Shown: positions 15,512-24,399, counted from the first letter of the stretch. The stretch: 64,000 bases of DNA from Collimonas sp. OK307 (GCF_900113705.1 NZ_FOQI01000016.1:1-64000); one strand, 5' to 3'. Numbers and translations are program-made. The notes: generated from the letters alone by a model not told the origin.

Positions 15512-15919
15512 TCAACCTGGATTTGGAACAGGGATGTTGAACTTTTTACCGGGAACGTAGACCCATGTTGCGATGACTTTCGCACCCGCCGGCCCGGCTT
15601 TGGTGACGTGGACCGCATTCGCTGCTATTTGAAAAGTCTCGCCTGCATGGATGTGCTGCGTGGGCTTACCATCCACGTTTAATATTATGTCACCCTCAAG
15701 TACGTAACAGACTTCGGGGCCAGTTGCCATGTGCCGAGGCTTTTCGGCGTTAGGAGGGAACTCGGAAATCCCCAGGCCCATCTCGCGATCCGTTCCCTGG
15801 ATGGCAATTCTTTGGAAAGCCTGCGTCTCCTTGCTCACAGGCACCTTATCGGCGGCCAAGACAGGATTTGCGGAGATAATGGCAGCCACAAGAATTGGAG
15901 TAGAAAAATATTTGTTCAT
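15512..15919 (-). CDS. Secreted cupin-domain protein
   Basis: The 135-residue protein has a signal peptide (MNKYFSTPILVAAIISANPVLAA) and a single cupin-2 barrel: PRHMATGPEVCYVLEGDIILNVDGKPTQHIHAGETFQIAANAVHV. The metal-site residues of motif 1 are partly changed (H...E kept), and motif 2 has NAVHV. Function unknown; periplasmic single cupins often act in binding or isomerase roles. The start at 15919 follows GAAGAG; a longer frame to 15946 has no site. It lies upstream of ampC on the same strand with about 140 bases between. Confidence 0.8.
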   Translation of the reverse strand: MNKYFSTPILVAAIISANPVLAADKVPVSKETQAFQRIAIQGTDREMGLGISEFPPNAEKPRHMATGPEVCYVLEGDIILNVDGKPTQHIHAGETFQIAANAVHVTKAGPAGAKVIATWVYVPGKKFNIPVPNPG

Positions 15920-16443
15920 GATTGCTCTTCGTAATTGTTCGATCAATTAATATTTCTAGGGCAAAATTCTTTTCAGTAAGGCGCGAAGCACATACTTTCA
16001 GAGAGTGTTGTCTGAGGTTGAATCAGTAGGTGACGCCGTAAAAATAACAATCGCGCATTCTGAGAAACAATTTTTTCGGGCGCGCTTGAAGTCTATTCAG
16101 AATTTGATAAAGATAGAAATATCCACCATTATCAAATGGTTCACAAGCGAGAATAACTTCAAGCTAGATATAGAAAATCTTATGCCTATTTGATGCTGTG
16201 AGCTCGCAATGAGTGATGCAACTGACAAGATATCTCGTGGAACATTGAGAGTTCACAGGTAACTGCGTGTATCGAGCGTACGCACTGGACTAAACGAAAT
16301 AACTTCAGTTCTATCCCAGCGTTCTTGCGGTCTTTGTTATACTCACGCCCAGATTGCCGGAGTGTTATTTCGGCGGATCGAAATTGATATGGAATGCCAT
16401 GGGATTTGCTGTAAACGTAAATTCTGCGCCTTCCTGTTCCAGT
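15920..16443. other. AT-rich intergenic region before tRNA-Arg
   Basis: This 524-base gap is AT-rich compared with the flanks. A 62-codon frame (16005-16193, GTG start) has no ribosome-binding site and a 90-codon minus frame reads into the tRNA gene; I reject both. I see no clear structure. Confidence 0.55.
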
Positions 16444-16518
16444 CTCGCCATAGTTCAATGGATAGAACGAGTGCCTCCTAAGCGCTAGATACAGGTCCGA
16501 TTCCTGTTGGCGGGACCA
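16444..16518 (+). tRNA. tRNA-Arg (anticodon CCT)
   Basis: The 75-base cloverleaf is complete: acceptor CTCGCCA/TGGCGGG (one G-U pair), D stem GTTC/GAAC, anticodon stem AGTGC/GCGCT with loop CTCCTAA, T stem ACAGG/CCTGT, discriminator A and an encoded CCA. The anticodon CCT reads AGG (Arg). The T loop is TCCGATT instead of the near-invariant TTCGANT, replacing T55 with C, so it may be functionally weakened. Its 3' end faces mobile-element debris. Confidence 0.8.
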
Positions 16519-17122
16519 TCCAAATTTTTATGAAATTCCGGTAAATCGCCGCAAGCCATGTATTTAAAGGCTTTCCGGTCGATTTTGATCAGCGTTGGAT
16601 TTTGTAAAATACCGTAAAAAAATACTAATTACCGATGCTGTCTCCCCGGAATTTCCCCGTCATCTCCCCAATCATGGTGTAATCGCCATTTTTCCGGCAA
16701 GAGCGGGATATATCCACGTTTAAGGCACAATCCAGCTCACAACAATGAGTAGGGGATGGGAGTGATCGACGTGGTATTACCAGGCATTATTCGACGCCGG
16801 CACATTCGCGACCAGGTCCCCCTAAGAGAGATCGCCAGACGTCTTGGCATCTCCAGAAACACTGTCCGGCGCCATCCGCGCACGGAAATTACAGGACCGT
16901 CCTACGCGGAGCGGCGTTCGCGAGGGTATGGCGGGCGGGTCGACCCAGCAAGCAAACGAACACGCTTGGTAATAGCAGCCGGTGTACAACGCTTTAATAG
17001 TGTGTAAAAATAAATTCCACTGGGAAATTTTTTAATTGGCCCGAGCGCTTCAATTGGCATGCCTGACACTTAAATGTTGTTTGAAGCGCGATAAATTCGA
17101 CTCCCCCTTTTTTGGAGGCGTT
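16519..17122. other. tRNA-flanking region with mobile-element debris
   Basis: After the tRNA comes a segment with repeated CTCCCC/TTCCCC motifs (about 16640-16672), which resembles the flank seen before tRNA-site integrases as I recall them; no integrase gene is present. The IS21 fragment follows at 16756. Between 17008 and 17122 only the ribosome-binding site of the next gene is evident. Confidence 0.5.
16756..17007 (+). pseudogene. IS21-family IstA transposase, N-terminal fragment
   Basis: The frame encodes IRRRHIRDQVPLREIARRLG and ISRNTVRRHPRTEITGPSYAERRS, the helix-turn-helix start of IS21 IstA proteins. After SYAERRS the similarity stops and the frame ends after about 20 unrelated residues. 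Full IstA is about 400-500 residues with a DDE domain, and no istB follows, so this is a remnant. Confidence 0.75.
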
Positions 17123-17533
17123 ATGGACGCAATTCCATTCGAAAAAGTTTCAGTTTCGGAAGCAAAAGCCGTACTTGATGAGGCGTTGCGTAACAGGCAA
17201 GAAAAAAACTGGGAACACTTGCGTCGCATGCTTGGACCTGCCGATTTGAATTTGCAGGAGCAGACATACGATTGGTTGTTATCGTTGCCTACAGACATTT
17301 GGCCGCTGTGGTTAATTAAGAATTATCCGCGTATCGCTAACCAATTTGCCGAAGTTTGGCTGACGCGTTCTGCTGGCGAGAGACTATTTGCCGAACTCTT
17401 GCTGGATCAAAGAGGGACGCGCAAAGGTTTTCCGGAGGAGGTGTCGCGCGAGATCATGGCCTTAAAGCAGTATTTTGACGAGACGGAAGCGCTAGCTGCC
17501 AAGCAACCGATACAAGTTGGAGAAGGTAAATAA
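17123..17533 (+). CDS. Hypothetical 136-residue protein
   Basis: The product begins MDAIPFEKVSVSEAKAVLDEALRNRQEKNWEHLRRMLGP and continues as a mostly helical, soluble protein with conserved-looking Trp and Pro (YDWLLSLPTDIWPLWLIKNYPRIANQFAEVW). A perfect GGAGG lies 6 bases before the ATG, which decides the start over the longer frame to 17036. I do not recognise a family. It sits between the IS21 remnant and the GspE-like gene in the putative island. Confidence 0.7.
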   Translation: MDAIPFEKVSVSEAKAVLDEALRNRQEKNWEHLRRMLGPADLNLQEQTYDWLLSLPTDIWPLWLIKNYPRIANQFAEVWLTRSAGERLFAELLLDQRGTRKGFPEEVSREIMALKQYFDETEALAAKQPIQVGEGK

Positions 17534-17611
17534 TTCCTGATTGTTGTGGGTGAAGTCCCGTCCGCCTCCTGAGTGGGAGGCGGATGAATAATCTATATAC
17601 GGCCGCTTGTC

Positions 17612-19999
17612 CTAGAGCATTCTTACTTGTTCCCAGTCGGTCAAGCCTTGAAATATCTTATCGATCCCGTCTTGTTTCAGAGTACGCATGCCTTCACCGA
17701 TGGCTATTTGTAATATCTCCGGTACATTCGCTCTCGCGTGAATTCTCTTCTTGATAGAGGGCGTGTTAAGCAGCAACTCATGTACCCCTAGTCTTCCTTT
17801 GTAACCGCTCTTGTCGCATTTTTCACAACCTACTGCCTTGTATAAGGTGAGTGTGTTGCCGTCGTGACCATATTGCTTTTGCCATTGCGCTATTATTTCG
17901 TCTGCCTGCAGTTCAGTTTCCAGGCAATATTCATAAGCAAGCATTTGGACTTGGTCAGCCTCAGCGGAATAACTTTGGCGACAGGCAGTGCACAATCTAC
18001 GTGTGAGTCGTTGTCCGAGCACCCCTAACAATGCATCTGCAAAATTAAACGGGTCCAGACCAAGATCCAATAACCTGACGACGCTTTCGACGGCACTGTT
18101 GGTATGCAAGGTAGAAAATACCAGATGACCGGTGAGTGAAGCCTCAATGACCGTCTTGGCCGTTTCCGGATCCCTTGTTTCTCCCACCATGATTACGTCA
18201 GGATCTGCGCGCAAAAAGCTGCGCAATACAGTGGAAAAAGTTAAATCGATTTTTGCGTGAACCTGAACTTGCCGCAAACCTTTCTGGGTAATTTCTATGG
18301 GGTCCTCGACCGTCCATATTTTGCGCTCTCGGGTATTGATATAACTGAGCAAAGAATGCAACGTTGTCGTCTTGCCCGATCCTGTCGGACCGCAAACGAA
18401 TAACAGTCCATGTGGCTTGAGTGCGAGTTTTTTGAGTCCTTCCAGCACCGCGGGGGACAGGCCCAATGCATCCAGGGATAAGGCCTTGGGCGCGGCAAGT
18501 ATCCGCATCACGATGTCTTCCAGGCCTTCGGTAGTCGGCATGGTGACGACGCGAAGCTCAATTTTTGCAGGTCCAAATTGCTCAAAATTCATCTTCCCGT
18601 CTTGTGAACGCCGCTTCTCCGAAATGTCGAGACGGCTCATGATTTTAAGACGGGAAATCAAGGCGTTGCGGTAGTTTGCCGGAATGTCCGAATAATCGAC
18701 CATGACGCCGTCCTTGCGAAAGCGGACCCGGGTCGGTTCATTTCCTTTCATGACTTCAATATGGATATCGGATGCACCTTGTTCATAGGCATCAAGGATG
18801 ATTTTGTTGACTAGGCGAACCATGGTGTTGTCGGATTCCGTAACCACCTCATTTACAGCCAGTCTTGCATCGATATCACTACCTTCGTCCAATTTTGAAA
18901 CATATTCCGCGATATCGTGACGTTCTGCCTGCCTACCAAAAATTTTTGAAATGATAGCGGCCAAGTCCTCCTCAGACGCCATGACAGGGTCGATCTTGAG
19001 TTTGCTGCAAAACGCTAATGACTTCAACGCTTCCGATGACAAGGGATCTTCCATTGCCACCACCATGCGCGACTGGGTTCGGTATAGCGGCATCACAGAA
19101 TATTTGCGTACAATGTCGGCAGGTACGCTCTTGACCAATTCCAAGTCAAACTGAAATTTAGGTAGCATAACAAAAGGAATGCCAAGCTTTTGCGCCAATA
19201 TCCTCTTTATACTTTCTTTGGTGACAAAACCCATGGCAACAAGAATGTCACCCAAGTGCAAGTTCCTATCTTCCGCCTGTCTCTTTAGCGCTTGCGTCAG
19301 CTGCTCATTGGTGATCAGATTTTCCTGAATCAACGCTTCTCCAAGTTTAAGACGGGGCATTGATTTTTGCTTTTGCAGTGCCATTTCCACTTGTTTTTCT
19401 GTGACCAGATGCTCTAGTTGTAAGTAGTCTCCCAGCTTGGATTCCCGCAAGCGGCTCTGTTTTTCCAGCCCGGCTTCAACCGCATCAGCCGGCACAATAT
19501 TCTCGTCTATCAGCATCTTGCCGAGTTTATCGCCAATCTGATAACTGGCAATTGTTTCCGTCGGAATGAACCAGCGCAAAACGTTATTGCCTGCACTGAT
19601 AAGAAATAAGAAAAGCCCGATTTCACGCGGTACGTAACCTACTATTTCAGATACCAAACGTTCGCCATCTTTGAAAAAAATTACGCATCTTTGTTTAATT
19701 GGGATTGATGGATTTTTTTGCGTTTCTACCGTTAAAGGCAATGCCATTTTCTTCAGTTCTATCGGCGACGTTAAACGGATGCTTCTGAGGCTGGAAAAAC
19801 GAATACAAAGATTGTCGACCGCGCGCTCGGGACGAAATTCGAGAATTGATGCCTCTGGATCAAAGCCCAGCAAATCGCCTGCATGGCGATGACCGTCATT
19901 CAAGGTAACGATGCATGGTGTATTACCGTTATTCGTTGCGGAAGGCACGGGGACCAGCTCGAAGTGCGGTGGCAATGGCCAGCCGAAATCGATATCCAT
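17612..19999 (-). CDS. GspE/PilB-type secretion ATPase with four MshEN-like repeats
   Basis: The 795-residue protein has an unusual N terminus: two beta-rich segments (about 28-60 and 103-135), then four tandem 30-residue units starting with LG at 159, 189, 219 and 249 (pattern K-L-G-x-x-L-x-x-x-x-x-V/I-x-x-x-x-x-x-x-A-L-x-x-Q). These resemble MshEN motifs, which bind cyclic di-GMP, though the arginine is lysine and the central glycine is kept only in unit 4. The ATPase has Walker A GPTGSGKT (537-544), Walker B ADPDVIMVGETRD, an Asp box (DIHIE) and zinc Cys pairs 670/673 and 725/728. No other secretion or pilus gene is adjacent. A diguanylate cyclase follows. Confidence 0.9.
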   Translation of the reverse strand: MDIDFGWPLPPHFELVPVPSATNNGNTPCIVTLNDGHRHAGDLLGFDPEASILEFRPERAVDNLCIRFSSLRSIRLTSPIELKKMALPLTVETQKNPSIPIKQRCVIFFKDGERLVSEIVGYVPREIGLFLFLISAGNNVLRWFIPTETIASYQIGDKLGKMLIDENIVPADAVEAGLEKQSRLRESKLGDYLQLEHLVTEKQVEMALQKQKSMPRLKLGEALIQENLITNEQLTQALKRQAEDRNLHLGDILVAMGFVTKESIKRILAQKLGIPFVMLPKFQFDLELVKSVPADIVRKYSVMPLYRTQSRMVVAMEDPLSSEALKSLAFCSKLKIDPVMASEEDLAAIISKIFGRQAERHDIAEYVSKLDEGSDIDARLAVNEVVTESDNTMVRLVNKIILDAYEQGASDIHIEVMKGNEPTRVRFRKDGVMVDYSDIPANYRNALISRLKIMSRLDISEKRRSQDGKMNFEQFGPAKIELRVVTMPTTEGLEDIVMRILAAPKALSLDALGLSPAVLEGLKKLALKPHGLLFVCGPTGSGKTTTLHSLLSYINTRERKIWTVEDPIEITQKGLRQVQVHAKIDLTFSTVLRSFLRADPDVIMVGETRDPETAKTVIEASLTGHLVFSTLHTNSAVESVVRLLDLGLDPFNFADALLGVLGQRLTRRLCTACRQSYSAEADQVQMLAYEYCLETELQADEIIAQWQKQYGHDGNTLTLYKAVGCEKCDKSGYKGRLGVHELLLNTPSIKKRIHARANVPEILQIAIGEGMRTLKQDGIDKIFQGLTDWEQVRML

Positions 20000-20329
20000 T
20001 GATTTCTCCTTTTATTTCAAAAGAACGCTCATGTTCAACAAAGGAAGCGTTTTTCATGGAACGTGATTTTCAAATCACACCGTCTGCAGCGAGGCAACGA
20101 GGTAAGGTCGCCACCAGCGCCGAAAAGAATTTTCATGTTACAACCTGCAATACGGACAATGATGGTGCAGGGGATTGGTCGGATAGAGTTACACCGAGCA
20201 TTTATTCGACCGGCTAGTTCATATCTTTGACGATCTGGTTCGCGGGAATGAGGATTCTCATTTGTTATTGTTGTTCTAATCGATTGGAACGTGCTGGTAC
20301 TAATGTTTTCGGCAATTTCAAAATAATAA
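20000..20329. other. Intergenic region between GspE-like and diguanylate cyclase genes
   Basis: It must hold the promoter of the GspE-like gene (minus strand). A possible 53-codon plus-strand frame (20056-20217) has AAGGAAG 8 bases upstream but no other support. No repeat or terminator is clear. Confidence 0.45.
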
Positions 20330-21763
20330 TCAGGACAAGAGGGGCTGGTTGCCGATTTGGATAGCTGTGACTACGCGATTGCGCCCTTGGTGCTTAGCGT
20401 CGTATAGTCGCTCATCGGCTGCGCTTACGATCGCGTCTATGGTGTCCCCGTCGCGGCCGAATTGTGATACGCCGATGCTTACCGTGACCGGGATTTGTCG
20501 CTGTCGGCCACTCTCAAATGAACTACTTGCAATGGATGCTCGGAGGCGCTCGGCGACATCACGCGCGGCTTCGAGAACAGTCCGCGGCAACAGCACCATG
20601 AACTCTTCTCCCCCCACTCGGGCGACACCATCATACGGCCGGATCGCATCGAGGCATCTCTGCACGAATCCCTTCAGGATGTCATCGCCAGCCTGGTGGC
20701 CGTAGCGGTCGTTGATGACCTTGAAATTATCCAGATCGAGTGCCAGAACGGAGAACGGCTCGCCACCACGATGAATCCGGGCCATCTCGGCTTCGACCTG
20801 CTCGGTGAACCGGCGTCGATTGTCCGCGCCGGTCAGCGGGTCGGTTGCCGCCAGGCGCTCGAGCGTTCGATTGGTGCGCTCAAGTTCGCGTAGTGCGTTC
20901 TCAGTTCGCGCCATTGCTTCGGCGAGCCTCGCCATCATTTCCTCTTGGCTGTATATCGTCGAGAATGACCGCGTGGTGAGGAATGCTTGCACTACCCCAT
21001 AGCTCAGCAGGAAAAATCCGGCGGCGAAAATCGCGTGCGCGAGCCACCACATATGATTCCAAGGGCGCCCGAGGATGAACGCGAGAGAGGCCAGTGCGAA
21101 CGCCGTTACAGAGATGGCGAAAATCGTCATGAGCGGCGAACGGATTTGGCGTTGTAGGAGCACCGTCACATTCAATGCGGAAAAAACGAGAGCCCCACCT
21201 TCCATCGACAGACGCACCGCAGGATGGCCGGCGATGGTTGAATTCGCGACATACGCCACCCCCAGGTCCACCAGTACGAACAGTCCTATCCACGTCAACC
21301 ACGACCGGGGTTGTATGCGCTGGTCCACGGTGTCAGACGGACGATGGTACGACAGTAGCGCGACGAATAACAGGATTGCCATGACCAAACGTGAGGCGGG
21401 GCCATACAGCAGGAATAGCCAGAGGTTGTGGTGTGCGAGTCCCGTGAACGCGCCATGCAGCGCATAGATCAACACAAAGCCGAGAAAGCCTAGCGTCATC
21501 CAGCGAAGTAGCGGTTCCCCCGATGACCGGTAGCAGCGCCACGTTACGTAGGTCACAAACAGCCCTTCCACGGTGGCTGCCGCGATCGCGATGACATGGA
21601 ACGCATGGTTTTCGAATTTGAGAGCGGGATCCTGAAAAAAAAACAGGTAGGTAATCAGATAGGCTGGAAGCAGCGCAAAACATGCAAGGAGAGCGCTCGC
21701 ATAGACTTTGGTCACGAGCCGGACGGCCACTGACGTTTCGTCTGCAACAATGATATCACTCAT
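20330..21763 (-). CDS. Membrane-bound diguanylate cyclase (GGDEF)
   Basis: The 477-residue protein has about eight N-terminal membrane helices (residues 15-260), a coiled-coil linker (about 275-310) and a GGDEF domain. The active site is GGEEF (VARVGGEEFMVLL) and an inhibitory RxxD (RPYD) lies five residues upstream, so it should make cyclic di-GMP with product feedback. GGAGG lies 5 bases before the ATG at 21763, preferred over the frame to 21799. Its place next to an ATPase with MshEN-like repeats suggests a signal-receptor pair, which is inference. Confidence 0.92.
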   Translation of the reverse strand: MSDIIVADETSVAVRLVTKVYASALLACFALLPAYLITYLFFFQDPALKFENHAFHVIAIAAATVEGLFVTYVTWRCYRSSGEPLLRWMTLGFLGFVLIYALHGAFTGLAHHNLWLFLLYGPASRLVMAILLFVALLSYHRPSDTVDQRIQPRSWLTWIGLFVLVDLGVAYVANSTIAGHPAVRLSMEGGALVFSALNVTVLLQRQIRSPLMTIFAISVTAFALASLAFILGRPWNHMWWLAHAIFAAGFFLLSYGVVQAFLTTRSFSTIYSQEEMMARLAEAMARTENALRELERTNRTLERLAATDPLTGADNRRRFTEQVEAEMARIHRGGEPFSVLALDLDNFKVINDRYGHQAGDDILKGFVQRCLDAIRPYDGVARVGGEEFMVLLPRTVLEAARDVAERLRASIASSSFESGRQRQIPVTVSIGVSQFGRDGDTIDAIVSAADERLYDAKHQGRNRVVTAIQIGNQPLLS

Positions 21764-22006
21764 GTGCACCTCCGATTTTTGCCTACACTTAGCAAACACT
21801 GAGCCAGTGCTTGCTGCTCAGCCGCGCACAAGCGTAAATGACGATGTTTAATACAAACATAGTACGACGAAAAACTTGCCGAATATCATTATTTTTAATA
21901 AATCAGTTTTGCTGAGAACAAAACAAAGTCAAGGTCCTTTTGCTTGCAATGTTCATCATTCCTAGCGCTTGCCGGCCTGTGGCAATCAGGGGGCGATAGT
22001 GGGGAA

Positions 22007-22046
22007 GGGAATCGAACACGTGTCTGGAGCCAGGACATCGATTCCC
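22007..22046. repeat. Inverted repeat downstream of the phasin gene
   Basis: The arms gggaatcg (22007-22014) and cgattccc (22039-22046), with inner tgtctgg / ccaggaca, form a long imperfect hairpin just after the phasin stop. It has no T-run. It could be a weak terminator or an att-like relic. Confidence 0.45.
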
Positions 22047-22053
22047 CTACCGA

Positions 22054-22620
22054 TTACTTCTTGGTCGAATGCGCTGCACTCTTAGTAGCGGCTTGCGACA
22101 GTTGATCGACGGCGTTGTTGACGTTGGTTTCCAGCGTTTCAACAGCTTGCTTGGTGCTCTTGGCTAACTGTTCGTAACCGGCGTTGGCGCTACCGATTGC
22201 CGATTTGACGAACGCCACTGCGCCTTCTGCGCCTGGCGGCACGTTTTTCGACGCCTGGTCAACGAACTCGATGATTTTACGCTTGGCTTCCGCAACCTGG
22301 GCTTCAGCAACCTTGGCCAGCTCGGCCTGTGTGCTGGACGCGATGCTGGCGAAATGACGGCCGTAAGCGATGGTTTTTTCCGCGTTCGGCTGGGCCAGTG
22401 CTGCGCTCAGCGTGAAAAATTCTTGCGGATCTTTGGCCGCAAAGAGTTTCCGAGTGGTAGCGGTCGACTCTTGCAGCGAAGCTTTACCAGCGCTCAGGTT
22501 GAGCTCGATCAGCTTTTCGACGCCAGCAAATGCTTTGGTCGTGAAATCGGTATACAAGGCCAGATTAGCTTCAAAATTGGCTTTGGCGGCGGCTGAAAAT
22601 TGTTCTGCAACGGTAGACAT
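22054..22620 (-). CDS. Phasin-family protein (polyhydroxyalkanoate granule associated)
   Basis: The 188-residue protein is almost entirely helical and Ala-rich, beginning MSTVAEQFSAAAKANFEANLALYTDFTTKAFAGVEKLIELN, typical of the PhaP phasin family. Phasins coat PHA granules and limit their size. The C terminus is Ala/Thr/Lys rich (SQAATKSAAHSTKK). The upstream sequence near 22720-22745 has clustered TGC/GCA motifs (gtgcattgtgcagcgcac), similar in style to PhaR targets, but that is weak. CCTTGGAGAAGCC precedes the start (GGAG 6 bases away). Confidence 0.93.
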   Translation of the reverse strand: MSTVAEQFSAAAKANFEANLALYTDFTTKAFAGVEKLIELNLSAGKASLQESTATTRKLFAAKDPQEFFTLSAALAQPNAEKTIAYGRHFASIASSTQAELAKVAEAQVAEAKRKIIEFVDQASKNVPPGAEGAVAFVKSAIGSANAGYEQLAKSTKQAVETLETNVNNAVDQLSQAATKSAAHSTKK

Positions 22621-22997
22621 GGCTTCTCCAAGGAGTCGGTGTTGTAAAAACAGATGACATTAGTAGGACGACGAAAGGTGGCTAAAGACTAGCCGTTGGT
22701 TGCAGAGTGCGATGGATTGAAATGGTGCATTGTGCAGCGCACAAATATGATTATAGATTTTGGTGGCCAGATGTCTAGCTGGTAGTTTTGACAGTGCTGA
22801 CTACATTCTTAATGGAACGATAAGGCGTTTAGGGGCTGTAGTTTCACACGACGTTCGCAATCTCGCGCTCATGGGCGAAGTTCAATGCGTTGTGAATGCA
22901 ACGACCGATCCAATCAGGGGATGATTGTATTTTTACCAGTATGCAGAGTCGTTGCTCATGGTGGTGTTGCCTTGTGGATGCTATCTATGGGGGACAT
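22621..22997. other. Intergenic region upstream of phasin
   Basis: It holds the phasin promoter region (TGC/GCA-rich at 22720-22745, AT-rich about 22745-22765). A 91-codon plus-strand frame from 22896 covers the frameshifted gene described at 22998. Confidence 0.5.
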
Positions 22998-23191
22998 ATG
23001 CCGCAATTCGAGATAGAGTGCAAAGGGCACGCGATCAAAGTCGCGAGCACGATCGTCAGGGGCGGCAAGTATCGTTGGCCGGTTTTGAGGAAGCATCGGT
23101 ACATGTTGATTATGGGAATGTTTATTTCCCAAATAAAAAAGATGAAACAAAATCACTTTGCATCGCTCTAATAAATGAGCTCCCCCAATAG
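22998..23191 (+). pseudogene. Small gene broken by a one-base frameshift
   Basis: From the ATG at 22998, with GGGGGA 5 bases upstream, the frame reads MPQFEIECKGHAIKVAS and TIVRGGKYRW. Near 23073-23080 the sense continues in another frame: GFEEASVHVDYGNVYFPN then KKDETKSLCIALINELPQ and stop. One missing base after TGGCC would join them into a protein of about 64 residues. Both halves look like real protein, whereas each continuous frame degenerates. I do not know a named family. A sequencing error could also explain it. Confidence 0.5.
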
Positions 23192-23200
23192 AAAGCGGCT

Positions 23201-24271
23201 ATGTCTAAGAAAAAAAACGAAGCAATTTGTAGTTTTGCGCTGGCATGTACGTTTCTTTGCTGGCATTCCCTCGCTCTGGCAGAAGACGTCACGACTTTGC
23301 CACCATTGGCGCCGGCGCCTGATAACAGCTACGTCTCGGCTGCGCTCGGTAACGGTATACTTTACGGCACCAGCCTGGATACCCAGAAGCCGATGCGTTG
23401 GCGCGCTGCGGAAATCAGGTTCGGACCGGCCATCGATCTGTTCGGACTGGCCGCTGGCGGACATCTGCCAGCGGGCGGCAGTACCCGGCTCGACTATGTG
23501 TATTACAACGAAGGTCATCCCGACAACAATCATCGCGACGGTTACGCAGCGCAGATGGTCTACCGCCAAAAACTGCATCCCGATTTTGACCTTGAACTGG
23601 GCGCCGGACCGTATTTCAGCATGAACAGAACCACCGTCAACGGCACGGAAATAGACGATAGGCGCTTGGGCGGTTTGTTTTCGGTGGCGCTGCTAGCACG
23701 CCTGGATCAGCTATCGCCCGGCCTCAGCATCCGGCTGGCATACAACCACGTGCTGACACCGGGCGCGCCTTCGTCGGATGCGTTCCTGGTCGGTATCGGC
23801 AAGGAACTCGGCGCCACGCATGTGAACGCGCCGGATGCGGGCGGCGATCACGGGTTGTGGCTGGCGGCGTTAGGTGGTTTTGCTCAGACCAATCAGTCGG
23901 GTCCGGGTAAGCGGCTGAGCTACGCGCTGGAAGCAAAAAAATACTACGGACCGTGGGCCGCTTCAGTTTCCGCGATAGAAGAAGGGGATGACGGCGTGCG
24001 CGTGAATCGGCACGGGATTGCCGCGGAAGGCTGGTATGTGCAGCCGATTACAGAACACTGGGATATCAGCGCCGGCGCCGGACCCTATCTGGCGGTCAAT
24101 CAGCGCGATTCGGGCAACTGGAAAGTAAATGGCTTGATCAGCTTGCAGGTTGGGCATGACTTGGGCAAAGGCTTCAGGGGTTTCGCCGATTTCGGCCGGG
24201 TAGTCACCTTCAGGAACAAGAATGACGCCGATCTGATGACAATCGGCATCATGAAGCGTTTTGACATGTAG
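23201..24271 (+). CDS. Outer-membrane beta-barrel protein, unknown function
   Basis: The 356-residue protein has a signal peptide (cleavage near LALAE, about 28) and many alternating strands typical of a barrel, ending in a C-terminal Phe-Asp-Met (GIMKRFDM) close to the usual aromatic outer-membrane signal. The two halves look alike (LGAGPYFSMNRTTVNG and SAGAGPYLAVNQRDSGNW), pointing to an internal duplication. The strand pattern recalls small OmpA-like or PagL-like barrels but no active-site motif is seen. It begins 10 bases after the frameshifted small gene. Confidence 0.75.
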   Translation: MSKKKNEAICSFALACTFLCWHSLALAEDVTTLPPLAPAPDNSYVSAALGNGILYGTSLDTQKPMRWRAAEIRFGPAIDLFGLAAGGHLPAGGSTRLDYVYYNEGHPDNNHRDGYAAQMVYRQKLHPDFDLELGAGPYFSMNRTTVNGTEIDDRRLGGLFSVALLARLDQLSPGLSIRLAYNHVLTPGAPSSDAFLVGIGKELGATHVNAPDAGGDHGLWLAALGGFAQTNQSGPGKRLSYALEAKKYYGPWAASVSAIEEGDDGVRVNRHGIAAEGWYVQPITEHWDISAGAGPYLAVNQRDSGNWKVNGLISLQVGHDLGKGFRGFADFGRVVTFRNKNDADLMTIGIMKRFDM

Positions 24272-24399
24272 CGCGGCGCCGGGCCGTAATAGATGGTTTA
24301 ACAGTTATTCACAAAATTGGTCTTTTTTTAGAAAAAACACTGCGGAATCAAAGTAACAAGGCATATCCTGCCGCCGTGTTGCCACGGCTGCAGGTGTGT

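Noticed and set aside
16005-16193. 62-codon frame before the tRNA
   Set aside because: GTG start without a ribosome-binding site in an AT-rich gap; no recognisable features.
20056-20217. 53-codon gene with AAGGAAG upstream
   Set aside because: No conserved feature, terminator or composition signal; left as a note in the intergenic entry.
22001-22050. tRNA 3' end on the minus strand (ttcgattccc-like)
   Set aside because: Only a T-arm-like string; no cloverleaf, anticodon arm or CCA could be folded.
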